Below are positions 41,474 through 50,269 of a stretch of 64,000 nucleotides of DNA, piece by piece. Both the position numbers and the translations under genes were made by a program. The DNA is from Clostridium magnum DSM 2767 (GTDB lineage Bacteria; Bacillota; Clostridia; Clostridiales; Clostridiaceae), in assembly GCF_001623875.1 (NCBI RefSeq), contig NZ_LWAE01000010.1:1-64000 (forward strand). Reading direction: 5' to 3'. The notes beneath the pieces were generated by a model. That model was not told the origin of the DNA, made no database searches, and saw nothing but the letters and a program-made list of their open reading frames with translations. Position 1 is the stretch's first letter. Each line of letters opens with the position of its first letter.

Positions 41474-42424
41474 TTATTTATCTTCAGGCAGACTCCAATT
41501 GAAAAATCTAATATACGGCTCACTGGCACAATGTCTGAATTCTTCTATATCTTTTTTACTCCAGTCATAAACACCCTTACCTGTTTTAAAGCCTAAATTA
41601 CCAGAATCATGGAGATTTCTTATATAATCTGGTGTTTTATCAGCATTTGAGAGTGTTGGAAAAAGGTAGTCATCTATACTTACAATCATGTCCAGCCCTG
41701 CATAATCAAAATGCTCAAATAATCCTATAGATGTATAACGAGGAATAAAACTATATTTTAATGTCTTGTCTATATCCTCAGGTGTTGCAATCCCTTGTTC
41801 TACCATATAAACAGCTTCCCTATAAAGAGCATGCTGTAGACGGTTCCCTATAAAACCTGGCGCATCTTTCATCATCAGTGATACTTGACGTCCAACTGAT
41901 TCCAATACTTCTTTAGTAAATTTAATACTTTCATCACTTGTCTGTTTGCCCTTTACAACCTCAACACAAGGAACAAGATGAGGCGGATTCCAAGGATGTG
42001 CAACTGAAAGCTTATCCTTTTGTATTAATCCCTCAGCTAAATTATCAACAGAAATTGCAGATGTAGAGGAAGCAATAGCCTTGAAGTTCTTGCAATGCTT
42101 CTCTATCTCCTTATATACAGCATGCTTAACATTGAGACGTTCAACAACACATTCAAATATAAAATCAGCGTCTGCAAGATCTTCATATTTTTGTGTAAAA
42201 TTCAGTAACTCGGCACATTTTACTGCTTGTCCCGGTGTTACCAATTTCTTTTCAATTAAATCCTTATAATAAGTGTCGTAGCTAGCTTTTCCTTTAGCAA
42301 TTTCTGCGTCATTAATAGCATACATTGTTGTCTTGTAGCCATTGCCAGTAAAAAGCACTGCCATGCTGGCACCAATCATACCTGTACCGATAATCGCTAT
42401 ATGGTTTACGTTATCTAACTTCAT
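41474..42424 (-). CDS. 3-hydroxyacyl-CoA dehydrogenase-family NAD enzyme
   Basis: 316 aa. The NAD Rossmann motif IAIIGTGMIGASMAVLFTGN is at 9-28. Catalytic elements SSTSAISVDNLAEG (Ser), AHPWNPPHLVPCVEVV (His, near 141) and APGFIGNRLQHALYREAVYM (Asn) are present. The HPWNPP form is typical of the lambda-crystallin/L-gulonate/carnitine dehydrogenase branch as well as 3-hydroxybutyryl-CoA dehydrogenase, so the substrate may be a free hydroxy acid. A palindromic operator lies 121 bp upstream. Confidence 0.85.
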   Translation of the reverse strand: MKLDNVNHIAIIGTGMIGASMAVLFTGNGYKTTMYAINDAEIAKGKASYDTYYKDLIEKKLVTPGQAVKCAELLNFTQKYEDLADADFIFECVVERLNVKHAVYKEIEKHCKNFKAIASSTSAISVDNLAEGLIQKDKLSVAHPWNPPHLVPCVEVVKGKQTSDESIKFTKEVLESVGRQVSLMMKDAPGFIGNRLQHALYREAVYMVEQGIATPEDIDKTLKYSFIPRYTSIGLFEHFDYAGLDMIVSIDDYLFPTLSNADKTPDYIRNLHDSGNLGFKTGKGVYDWSKKDIEEFRHCASEPYIRFFNWSLPEDK

Positions 42425-42544
42425 AAATTCATCCCCCTAATAAGTTAATTTAATCTCTAAAAATCTCATATCCGTAATTAAAATCCATTACTCTACTCTT
42501 AATAAAAAATCAGATAATCTTTTATTATCTATTATATTTTATAT

Positions 42545-42556
42545 ATAATCGATTGT
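42545..42556. promoter_or_regulatory. GntR-type operator upstream of the hydroxyacyl dehydrogenase gene
   Basis: ATAATCGATTGT (one mismatch to the perfect palindrome), within TATATAATCGATTGTC, 121 bp upstream of the ATG. Confidence 0.65.
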
Positions 42557-42641
42557 CAATTTTTTTAGTTCTATTCTATTTAAAGCAAACTTAATAAAAA
42601 TTCATTCATATTTATATAATATTATAATAGGATTTTTTCAG

Positions 42642-43886
42642 TTATACTTGAGGCAATGTAGATCCTCCGTAAGGCATTATTATTACTTTTGAATCTTCTC
42701 CCAATTCCTTTAAAGCTGATTCTAATGCAAGCTGAACATTCTCAAAAGGTTCCATAAATATACTTCTAACAAAATCATCTTCTAACTCTGAAACAAGATA
42801 TATCTTAGCCTTTTTCAATACCATAGCAATTGCTGCTGCCTTATGTCCACCAAGCACAAAGTTTTTCTTTATGTCTTCAATCATAGTTTCTGATTTCTCT
42901 GTACCAGTCATCCATTTTTCAAATTCTTTTTCTCCTAAGCCTTCCTTACATGAAGCTAAAAGTATTATTATACCTCCATCCTTTACTGCATGCTTAGAAT
43001 TATCCAATGCTTTTTGTGCCTGATATAAATTTAAATCTTTAGGGTATCCTCCTGGGGTAGTTATAACAATATCTGCCTTTTCTTTTATTTTTATTTTATA
43101 AAAACTATCTAAAAACTCACAACCTTTTCTATGAGCTTCTATATAATGTCCTGCTACAGCTTTAATTATTTCTTTTTTACTGTCTAAAACTACATTTAAT
43201 ATAAAATGGATAGGCACGAACTTTTCTACCGCTTCTATATCTAATCTTACCGGGTTGGTATCTATATTGCCTGCTTTTGCTTCTTCCTCCACCATTCTAC
43301 TATGGTTAGCTTGTATCGCAGCTCTTGTAGAGACACCAGGCATTATAGCTTTGGCCCCTCCACTATAACCAGCAAAGTAATGATATTCAATATTGCCTAA
43401 ACATATTCTCTTATCTGCTTCAGCCACAACTTTATTTATATCCACTGGAGTGCCATTACTTGTAACCCCTAAATGAATATACTCTGTAGAATTACTATCT
43501 ATACATTTTATCCTGTTATAAATCTTTTCTCCTACTAAATATTTCTTTTCATCTTCTGTATGAGCTCTATGGCTTCCTAATGCAAGTACTATAGTTATAT
43601 CTTCATCCTTCACTCCAGCCTCATTTAATTCCTCTATAACTGAAGGTAAAACCACCTTGCTTGGCATAGGTCTAGTTATATCGCTTGTTACTATTACAAC
43701 ATTCTCTCCAGCTTGTACTATATTTTTTAATCTAGCTGATCCTATAGGATTTTCTAGCGCTCTTTTAACTTCTGCTTCCCCTGTAAGTTCTATTTTTACT
43801 TCGTTAGGAACCAATACATCTAAAATATTCTTTTCATCTATATTTAGCTCCATCTTTCCTTTGGCAAATCCTAAATTATAATTCAT
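42642..43886 (-). CDS. larA: LarA-family nickel-pincer racemase
   Basis: 414 aa, close to LarA length. Pincer-cofactor and catalytic residues are visible: ALGSHRAHTEDEKKYL near 105, EYHYFAGYSGGAKAIMPG near 168-185 (His and the pincer-bearing Lys) and NHSRM near 200. The family racemises or epimerises lactate and other 2-hydroxy acids. No larB, larC or larE gene for cofactor synthesis is in the window. The neighbours suggest a 2-hydroxy acid intermediate. Ribosome site AGGGAGATTATTAG. Confidence 0.88.
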   Translation of the reverse strand: MNYNLGFAKGKMELNIDEKNILDVLVPNEVKIELTGEAEVKRALENPIGSARLKNIVQAGENVVIVTSDITRPMPSKVVLPSVIEELNEAGVKDEDITIVLALGSHRAHTEDEKKYLVGEKIYNRIKCIDSNSTEYIHLGVTSNGTPVDINKVVAEADKRICLGNIEYHYFAGYSGGAKAIMPGVSTRAAIQANHSRMVEEEAKAGNIDTNPVRLDIEAVEKFVPIHFILNVVLDSKKEIIKAVAGHYIEAHRKGCEFLDSFYKIKIKEKADIVITTPGGYPKDLNLYQAQKALDNSKHAVKDGGIIILLASCKEGLGEKEFEKWMTGTEKSETMIEDIKKNFVLGGHKAAAIAMVLKKAKIYLVSELEDDFVRSIFMEPFENVQLALESALKELGEDSKVIIMPYGGSTLPQV

Positions 43887-44059
43887 CTAATAATCTCCCT
43901 TCTATTAAGATAAATATTAGGTTAAATAGTTACAATTTAAGTACAAAAATAGCATCATTTTATCTAATAAGGCTTAATATTTGCTAAAAAAATACACTTT
44001 GAAGTTATCTGTAAATAACTTCAAAATGTAACCTTTTATTTTCAAATACTTTTTATAGT

Positions 44060-45316
44060 TTACAGAGTCTTATTAAAAGCATTTTTCATAGCCTTTATTA
44101 AAGGCATCTCTACTCCAGATAAAAATCTTACCATAGCACCACCAGCGGTACATACATAATTTATTTTATCTGTATCTATGAAACGTTGAGCTGCACTTAC
44201 AGTGTCTCCTCCACCAATTACAGAATAACCCTTAGCTTCTGCAATAGCATTCCATATAGCTTTAGTCCCATCTTCAAAGATTTTACTTTCATATACACCT
44301 GCAGGTCCATTTACAAATATAGTACCTGCCTTTGCTATCTCTGTCTGTAATACTTCTATAGTTTTGTGACCTATATCCATACACATTTTATCAGTTGGAA
44401 GGGCTTCTATACCTATCTCTTTTCTTTCACCATCTTCTTCATAAGCAAGGTCTATAGGGCATATTATCTTATCCCCATATTTATCCAAGTACTCCTTAGC
44501 TGGCTTTACAAATACATCAAGATTTCTATCTTTAATAAACTTTAAATTTGTTTGTCCAAGATTATATCCTTTAGCTATCAGCATTATATGTCCTGTTATA
44601 CCTGAACATAGTATTTTATCAGCACTTCCGTTTTCAAGAACCTGTTTCATCATGCCAAAAGCATCAGATATCTTTAATCCTCCCAGTACAAATACAGAAG
44701 GCTTGTCTGGTGTTTTCATAACCTTTGTAAGTGCGCTTAATTCTTTAAACATTAAAAGTCCTGCTGCGGTAGGAAGTATTTCCTGGAAGGCTACCATTGA
44801 AGGAGCATTTCTATGTGCTGCTGCAAAAGCATCATTTACATAGCAATCTACAACTGGTGCCAAACTTCTTACAAGATAGGTATTTAACATATCCTTAGCC
44901 TCAAGTTTAACAGCATCTTCGAAAGTGGATATTTCTTCTGTAAGATATCTTAAATTTCCAAGGAAAATAAGTTGTCCTTCTTTTAGTTTATTTACTTCCT
45001 CGATAGCCGCTGGCCCGCAAACATCATCTATATATCTAACTTCTCTACCTAGATGTTTAGATAATTTTTCTGCATGCTCTTCCATTGGTATTAAATTTTG
45101 ATAATCTAAAGTATCTCCTTGATGTGCTATTATTGCTATTTTAGCGCCTTGATCTATAAGATAGTTTAGTGTAGGAAGGCTCTTTTTAATTCTATTTTCA
45201 CTAACTATTTTTTTAGTCTCTGGGTCTATAGGTGAATTTATATCTAATCTTAAAAGAACAGTTTTTCCTTTATAATTGAACTCTTCAATTGATTTGATTC
45301 CTATTTTTGTATCCAT
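44060..45316 (-). CDS. pgk: Archaeal-type phosphoglycerate kinase
   Basis: 418 aa. N-terminal FNYKGKTVLLRLDINSPIDP (14-33), IAHQGDTLDYQNLIPMEEHA, VNDAFAAAHRNAPSMV and C-terminal YVCTAGGAMVRFLSGVEMPL. The overall pattern is that of archaeal PGK, not of the usual bacterial form. It would make ATP from an acyl phosphate. It overlaps the GAPDH gene by 16 bp, so the two are coupled. True 3-phosphoglycerate kinase or a kinase for another acyl phosphate are both possible. Confidence 0.85.
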   Translation of the reverse strand: MDTKIGIKSIEEFNYKGKTVLLRLDINSPIDPETKKIVSENRIKKSLPTLNYLIDQGAKIAIIAHQGDTLDYQNLIPMEEHAEKLSKHLGREVRYIDDVCGPAAIEEVNKLKEGQLIFLGNLRYLTEEISTFEDAVKLEAKDMLNTYLVRSLAPVVDCYVNDAFAAAHRNAPSMVAFQEILPTAAGLLMFKELSALTKVMKTPDKPSVFVLGGLKISDAFGMMKQVLENGSADKILCSGITGHIMLIAKGYNLGQTNLKFIKDRNLDVFVKPAKEYLDKYGDKIICPIDLAYEEDGERKEIGIEALPTDKMCMDIGHKTIEVLQTEIAKAGTIFVNGPAGVYESKIFEDGTKAIWNAIAEAKGYSVIGGGDTVSAAQRFIDTDKINYVCTAGGAMVRFLSGVEMPLIKAMKNAFNKTL

Positions 45317-46329
45317 TTTCCCAACCCCAAATACTTATTTGTCTCTGCAACACCTTCAAGTCTGTCTGTTTGCATTTCCATCGCTGCCCTTATAGCATCC
45401 ATATTTTCAGGTATAACTACAGCTTCTTGTGGAATATTTATTGCAAACATTATATCCTTACCGGATTTAACAATAGACTCTTCAAATAATGCTATTTCAT
45501 ACATATCTCCTCTTGGATTTCCAAGGTCTCTTGCATATCTAAATAAAGAAGCATTTCCTTGGAATCCATCAGCAAGTTTTACAACTCTTATTCTTGGGTG
45601 CTTACTGAACAATTCTATCAATTGTTCTTTTGATATGTCTTTTTTAGGTGTAGCTAAAACAGTAATTATATGTCCATGAGTTACTGGTGTATGAACTAGT
45701 ATTCCAGTTGCATCTACATGTGGCATTATTGTCATAAGATCTAGCGCTTGATGGCTCGGTGCCTTGTCAACTTGTAATGCATTTGTAAGCCCTCTATGGT
45801 AATCACCTGGATCAGCAACACGTCTTATGATTGTAATTGCAACCTTTTCTATGCCAACTTCTCTATCTAGGCAGTCAACTGCTCTTATTAAACCAGTAGT
45901 ATTACAGGATGTTAATTTTAAAAATTGATGTCCAACACCTTTTTCATAATTTGCATAACCATGGAAGAATACATCAGCAACACTGTTACTTTCTCCTCCT
46001 TGGAATATTGCTTTTTTATTATATTTTTCATAGATTGCTTTATTCTTTGCTCCTATTCCACCAGGGCTTGCATCAAGCATTATATCTACTCTTTGAACTA
46101 AATCTTCAAGTGTTCCACTTATTGGTATACCAGCTTCATCAAATAATTTTTGGTTATCTGGTAATGAATTATATAAGTCATAAGGCATTCCTTTCTCTTT
46201 TAATGCTCTTACTGAAAGGGTAGGTGCAACATCTGCAACTCCTACAAGTTCCATGTCTTTTTGTGCAGCAACGCCATCTGCCAATCTTTGACCTATAACT
46301 CCATATCCTGCAACTCCTACTTTTATCAT
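45301..46329 (-). CDS. gap: Type II (archaeal-type) glyceraldehyde-3-phosphate dehydrogenase
   Basis: 342 aa. Rossmann motif VGVAGYGVIGQRLADGVAAQ (3-22), catalytic Cys in LTSCNTTGLIRAV near 140, RRVADPGDYHRGLTNAL near 170-190 and HGHIITVLATP. These are features of archaeal type II GAPDH, which oxidises the aldehyde and phosphorylates it using NAD(P). With the coupled PGK it forms a substrate-level phosphorylation pair. The leader carries two hairpins. Confidence 0.88.
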   Translation of the reverse strand: MIKVGVAGYGVIGQRLADGVAAQKDMELVGVADVAPTLSVRALKEKGMPYDLYNSLPDNQKLFDEAGIPISGTLEDLVQRVDIMLDASPGGIGAKNKAIYEKYNKKAIFQGGESNSVADVFFHGYANYEKGVGHQFLKLTSCNTTGLIRAVDCLDREVGIEKVAITIIRRVADPGDYHRGLTNALQVDKAPSHQALDLMTIMPHVDATGILVHTPVTHGHIITVLATPKKDISKEQLIELFSKHPRIRVVKLADGFQGNASLFRYARDLGNPRGDMYEIALFEESIVKSGKDIMFAINIPQEAVVIPENMDAIRAAMEMQTDRLEGVAETNKYLGLGKWIQK

Positions 46330-46355
46330 AAAAAATTCCTCCTTTTAGTCGGAAA

Positions 46356-46432
46356 CACGGGGTAATTTAACCCGTTCGCTCCCGCTCACAAATTACCCGT
46401 TAAAGTCCATTTAGGACTTTAACCTCCTAACA
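46356..46432 (-). promoter_or_regulatory. Two-hairpin leader of the gap-pgk operon
   Basis: On the minus strand a perfect 10-bp hairpin GTTAAAGTCC-taaat-GGACTTTAAC is followed by GGGTAATTT / AAATTACCC arms around a GC-rich 21-base loop, then ribosome site AAAGGAGG and the gap ATG. This may be a leader that controls expression or mRNA decay. No known riboswitch is recognised. Confidence 0.5.
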
Positions 46433-46509
46433 ATTTTTATATAATTTAAATGTTGTTTTATAGCTATTGGGTTGATTATTCCTTATACTATAAAAACCAC
46501 ATAACTTAA

Positions 46510-47817
46510 CTATTTCAATTTTGCTAACAATTCCTTAGTGTGCTTCTCTACCATTTCAGGAGTAACCTGTGTCTTTCTTGCTACTCCTGTATCTATAGCT
46601 GCCTTAGCTACATAGTAGGCTACCTTTGGTGCTATTCTTAAATCAAATGCCTGTGGTATAACGTACTCTGACTTTAATTCATCTTCACTTACAAGTTCAG
46701 CTATTGCATATGCCGCTGCTATTTTCATTTCATCATTTATTTCGCTTGCTCTTACATCTAAAGCCCCTCTAAATATTCCAGGGAAAGCTAGTACATTATT
46801 AACTTGATTTGGATAATCTGACCTTCCTGTGCATACTACTTTAGCTCCTGCCTCTAAAGCTAAGTCTGGAATTATTTCTGGATTTGGATTTGCCATTGCC
46901 ATTATAATTGAATCCCTATTCATGGACTTAACCATTTCCTGAGTTACACAATTTGCTACAGACACTCCTAAGAATACATCTGCGTCTTTTAGTGCATCGG
47001 CTAGAGTTCCTTTTACTAGTTTCTTATTTGTTACTTCTGCTATCTCATCTTTATATTTATTCATACCTGCTGGTCTATCTTTGTATATAGGTCCTTTTGT
47101 ATCACATAAAATAACATCTTTAGTCCCCATTTTTATAAGTAATTTCGTGATAGCTATTCCAGCTGCTCCTGCTCCATTTATAACAACAGTTATATCTTCA
47201 AATTTTTTATTTACTAATTTTAATGCATTTATAAGACACGCTGAAGAAACTACTGCTGTTCCGTGTTGATCATCATGAAAAATTGGTATATTACTTATTT
47301 CTTTAAGTTTAGATTCTATCTCAAAACATTCTGGAGCTTTTATATCTTCTAAATTTATTCCTCCAAAAGTAGGCTCCATTAGCTTTACAGTCTCTACTAT
47401 CTTGTCTATACTCTTTGTTTCTAGACATATTGGAAAAGCATCTACTCCTGCAAAGGCTTTGAATAATACTGATTTTCCTTCCATAACTGGAAGTCCTGCT
47501 GCTGCTCCTATATCTCCTAACCCTAGTACCGCTGTTCCGTTAGTTACAACCGCTACCCAATTCCCTTTTGAAGTATAATCATAGATAGTTTCTGGATTCT
47601 TTTCAATCTCTAGACAAGGTTCTGCAACTCCTGGCGTATATGCAAGTGTCATATCTTCTTTAGTTTTTACTGGTACTTTACACTCTAAGGCTATTTTACC
47701 TTCGTTATCTTTGTGAAATTTCAATGCTGTTTCTCTTAAACTCAAATTTTTCACTCCCTCTAAATTAGCTGAACTTTTAAACTTAAAAAAGTTAAACCAT
47801 TTCTTTTTTACTATCAT
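46510..47817 (-). CDS. NAD(P)-dependent malic enzyme
   Basis: 435 aa. Oxidative decarboxylation of malate to pyruvate. LAYTPGVAEPCLEIEKNPET near 60, NGTAVLGLGDIGAAAGLPVM near 92, IFHDDQHGTAVV near 175, VINGAGAAGIAITKLLI near 210 and GRSDYPNQVNNVLAFPGIFR near 315. The ATG 47817 has AGGAG eight bases upstream. A TTG at 47745 with GGGAGTG would give the more usual 411-aa form, so the 24-residue N-terminal extension may be untranslated. Confidence 0.92.
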   Translation of the reverse strand: MIVKKKWFNFFKFKSSANLEGVKNLSLRETALKFHKDNEGKIALECKVPVKTKEDMTLAYTPGVAEPCLEIEKNPETIYDYTSKGNWVAVVTNGTAVLGLGDIGAAAGLPVMEGKSVLFKAFAGVDAFPICLETKSIDKIVETVKLMEPTFGGINLEDIKAPECFEIESKLKEISNIPIFHDDQHGTAVVSSACLINALKLVNKKFEDITVVINGAGAAGIAITKLLIKMGTKDVILCDTKGPIYKDRPAGMNKYKDEIAEVTNKKLVKGTLADALKDADVFLGVSVANCVTQEMVKSMNRDSIIMAMANPNPEIIPDLALEAGAKVVCTGRSDYPNQVNNVLAFPGIFRGALDVRASEINDEMKIAAAYAIAELVSEDELKSEYVIPQAFDLRIAPKVAYYVAKAAIDTGVARKTQVTPEMVEKHTKELLAKLK

Positions 47818-47898
47818 TAAATACGCTCCTATAATAAATAAAAATTATATATACTACCTAGTGAAAAAATAGCCTCACCCCATACGTATTCTAGAAAA

Positions 47899-48744
47899 CT
47901 ATTTTCCAGATATGTAGTTATAACATTTGATTACATTTGTTGTTTGGATATACTCCATCATTTCATCCTGTCCGATATCTACTGGAAGTTCTTCGAATTT
48001 TATATTCTTAATACATTCATCTTTCGACCAACCTTTTGAAATTCCATCTGCTACTGCGCCAATCCATTTGTATATTACTGCAAGCTGAACATCTATATAA
48101 GCTTTTGTTACTACTGGTCCATGACCTGGAACTATATAGTCTACATCTAAAGTTTTAAGGAAGTGTAATGAATTAATCAAATCATCAATATTTGCACTAT
48201 GAAGCCATGTTTGACACTCTGAGAATATAGTATCACCTACAAATACAACTCTTTCCTCAGGAACATGTACTGCTATCTGTGAATCAGCATGTCCTGGTGT
48301 ATGATATAAATTAAATGTGTGATCCCCTAATTTAAAAGACATTTTATCATTAAAAGTGATTTGTGGCATATTAACGATATAATCCTCTCTTGATGGCATA
48401 AAATGAAGTGATTTTTCATCCTGACGTTGTAAAACATCAACACTATAGTCGTATCCATCCATCTCACCTGGAACAAGGAAGAAAGTATCTTTAATCTTTT
48501 CATGACCAATAACTGGACATTCAGACGCAAACCAGTGGTTTCCAAAAATATGATCAATATGTGGTTCTGTGTTTATAAGATATTTGATTGGACCTTTGCT
48601 TTTTGCAAAATCAATCATTTCTAACAATGTACTGATCCATTGCGCATTGTCTATAAATACTGCACCTTCCTTTGTAAATACGATACTAGGATTACATCCT
48701 CTTATTTTGGTTTCTGTATACACGTTTTCTGTTATCTTTTCCAC
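47899..48744 (-). CDS. Metallo-beta-lactamase-fold hydrolase
   Basis: 281 aa, GTG start with GAGGG upstream. Metal-binding motifs: EPHIDHIFGN near 59-68 (the first His of H-x-H-x-D-H is Glu), HTPGHADSQIAVHV near 150, VFVGDTIFSE near 170 and VPGHGPVV near 208. The substrate could be a thioester or lactone. Two palindromic operators lie 230-310 bp upstream, which places it in the shared regulon. Confidence 0.85.
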   Translation of the reverse strand: MEKITENVYTETKIRGCNPSIVFTKEGAVFIDNAQWISTLLEMIDFAKSKGPIKYLINTEPHIDHIFGNHWFASECPVIGHEKIKDTFFLVPGEMDGYDYSVDVLQRQDEKSLHFMPSREDYIVNMPQITFNDKMSFKLGDHTFNLYHTPGHADSQIAVHVPEERVVFVGDTIFSECQTWLHSANIDDLINSLHFLKTLDVDYIVPGHGPVVTKAYIDVQLAVIYKWIGAVADGISKGWSKDECIKNIKFEELPVDIGQDEMMEYIQTTNVIKCYNYISGK

Positions 48745-48969
48745 TTTATTACCCTCTTTCTTTTAATTTTTAAGGACAAAGAATATATTGAATTTTCATT
48801 ATTAACACTTTATACGCACTTAATGACAACGGTTGCATTTTACTAAATATGTTATTTTTTTCGACCACTTGGGAAGCTTGGATTATCTACAACTTTACAT
48901 TAATAATTCAAGGACACTATCATCTAGAATTTATCCTTTAAGCTTATTTCTTTAATAATACAACCTTAT

Positions 48970-48997
48970 TATAAAATATAATCGATTATATTTTATA
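48970..48997. promoter_or_regulatory. GntR-type operator, extended 28-bp perfect palindrome
   Basis: ATAATCGATTAT core at 48978-48989; dyad symmetry continues without mismatch for eight further bases on each side (TATAAAAT / ATTTTATA). Upstream of the MBL hydrolase gene. Confidence 0.75.
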
Positions 48998-49043
48998 ATA
49001 AAATTATAACATGTTCCTTGATACAGTCAATTATTTTTTATAT

Positions 49044-49055
49044 ATAATCGATTTT
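49044..49055. promoter_or_regulatory. GntR-type operator, second site upstream of the MBL gene
   Basis: ATAATCGATTTT, 66 bp from the first site, a spacing like that of the pair before the hydroxylase operon (70 bp). Confidence 0.6.
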
Positions 49056-49084
49056 ATTTTTTTTTTATTAACCACCAATTAGAT

Positions 49085-49945
49085 TTATAAATTAAATACT
49101 TTCTCTGCATGGTATGAACTTCTAACCAATGGTGCTGAAAAAACATGTTTGAAGCCCATATGGGTAGCAACCTTTCCATACTTTTCAAAAGTATCTGGGT
49201 GAACATATTCTATAACTGGGTGATGCTTTGGTGATGGTGCCAAATATTGACCAATAGTTACAATATCACAATCTATTTTTCTCAAGTCTTTAAGTATACC
49301 CAGTATATCTTCCTCTGTTTCCCCAAGTCCCAGCATAAATCCTGATTTAGTTAAAATAGATTTATTCTCATTTTTAACTCTATATAATAATTCTAATGAT
49401 CTCTCATAAACAGCCATTGGTCTTACTTTACTATATAGGGCAGCTGCTGTTTCAACATTATGATTTATAATATCTGGCTTTGCATTAATTACTTTTCTTA
49501 AAGCCTTCTCATCTCCCTTAAAATCTGGTATTAAGACTTCTGTGGTTGTGCTTTTATTTAATTTTTTTATCTCTTCTATAACCTTTGCAAAATGTCCAGC
49601 TCCTCCGTCTGGTAAATCATCTCTTGTAACTGCTGTAATAACGGTATGCTTTAAGTTAAACTTTTCTACAACCTTAGCTATGTTATAAGGTTCATTTGAA
49701 TCAACTGATTCAGGCTTTTCTTTTGTAACATTACAAAATGTACAATTACGCGTACAATTTTTTCCCAATATCATAAAAGTAGCCGTCCTATTACTAAAAC
49801 ACTCCATTCTGTTAGGACAGTTCGCCTCTCTACATACAGTGTTAAGGGAATATTTTTCTAGTATCTCTTCTACCTCATTAACATTACCTGAAGTTTCTCC
49901 TCCTCTGACCTTAACTCTTAACCATTCTGGTTTCCTTTGCTGCAT
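49085..49945 (-). CDS. lipA: Lipoyl synthase
   Basis: 286 aa from ATG 49945 (AGGAGAG upstream; the open frame extends to 49984). Radical SAM enzyme inserting sulfur into protein-bound octanoate. The auxiliary cluster CREANCPNRMEC is near 38 and the SAM cluster CTRNCTFCNV near 64; also RDDLPDGGAGHFAKVI and the C-terminal VRSSYHAEKVF. It would supply lipoate for the dehydrogenase complex encoded just upstream, 325 bp away. Confidence 0.95.
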   Translation of the reverse strand: MQQRKPEWLRVKVRGGETSGNVNEVEEILEKYSLNTVCREANCPNRMECFSNRTATFMILGKNCTRNCTFCNVTKEKPESVDSNEPYNIAKVVEKFNLKHTVITAVTRDDLPDGGAGHFAKVIEEIKKLNKSTTTEVLIPDFKGDEKALRKVINAKPDIINHNVETAAALYSKVRPMAVYERSLELLYRVKNENKSILTKSGFMLGLGETEEDILGILKDLRKIDCDIVTIGQYLAPSPKHHPVIEYVHPDTFEKYGKVATHMGFKHVFSAPLVRSSYHAEKVFNL

Positions 49946-50269
49946 TTTATCTCTCCTCAATTCCTTAAAGTTCAATTCATACATTACTTTATTATATCTG
50001 GTAAATATTCAAAGACATTTTGTCCTACAAACAACCAATAATAACTAGCCAAAGTGCAGTATACAACTTGCATTAAAGAAGGGAATAAATTCAATTGACT
50101 ATTATCTGGAGGCTGAATCCAAGTTTAATAGTTCTATATGAGTCAAATGTGCACACTGACTAGTTATTTATTAGCAGTTTATTAAATAATAAAAATATAA
50201 TCAGTCTGTAGCTTAAGCCCATGACTTTGATTAAATCATTATTTTATCTACATAATATGATTTTGTAAC

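Larger units (their letters stand above)
48745..49084. other. Control region between lipA and the MBL gene
   Basis: About 340 bp, no gene. Carries the longest palindrome of the regulon (48970-48997) and a second site (49044-49055). A T-rich stretch near 49056-49070 may terminate lipA. Confidence 0.7.
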
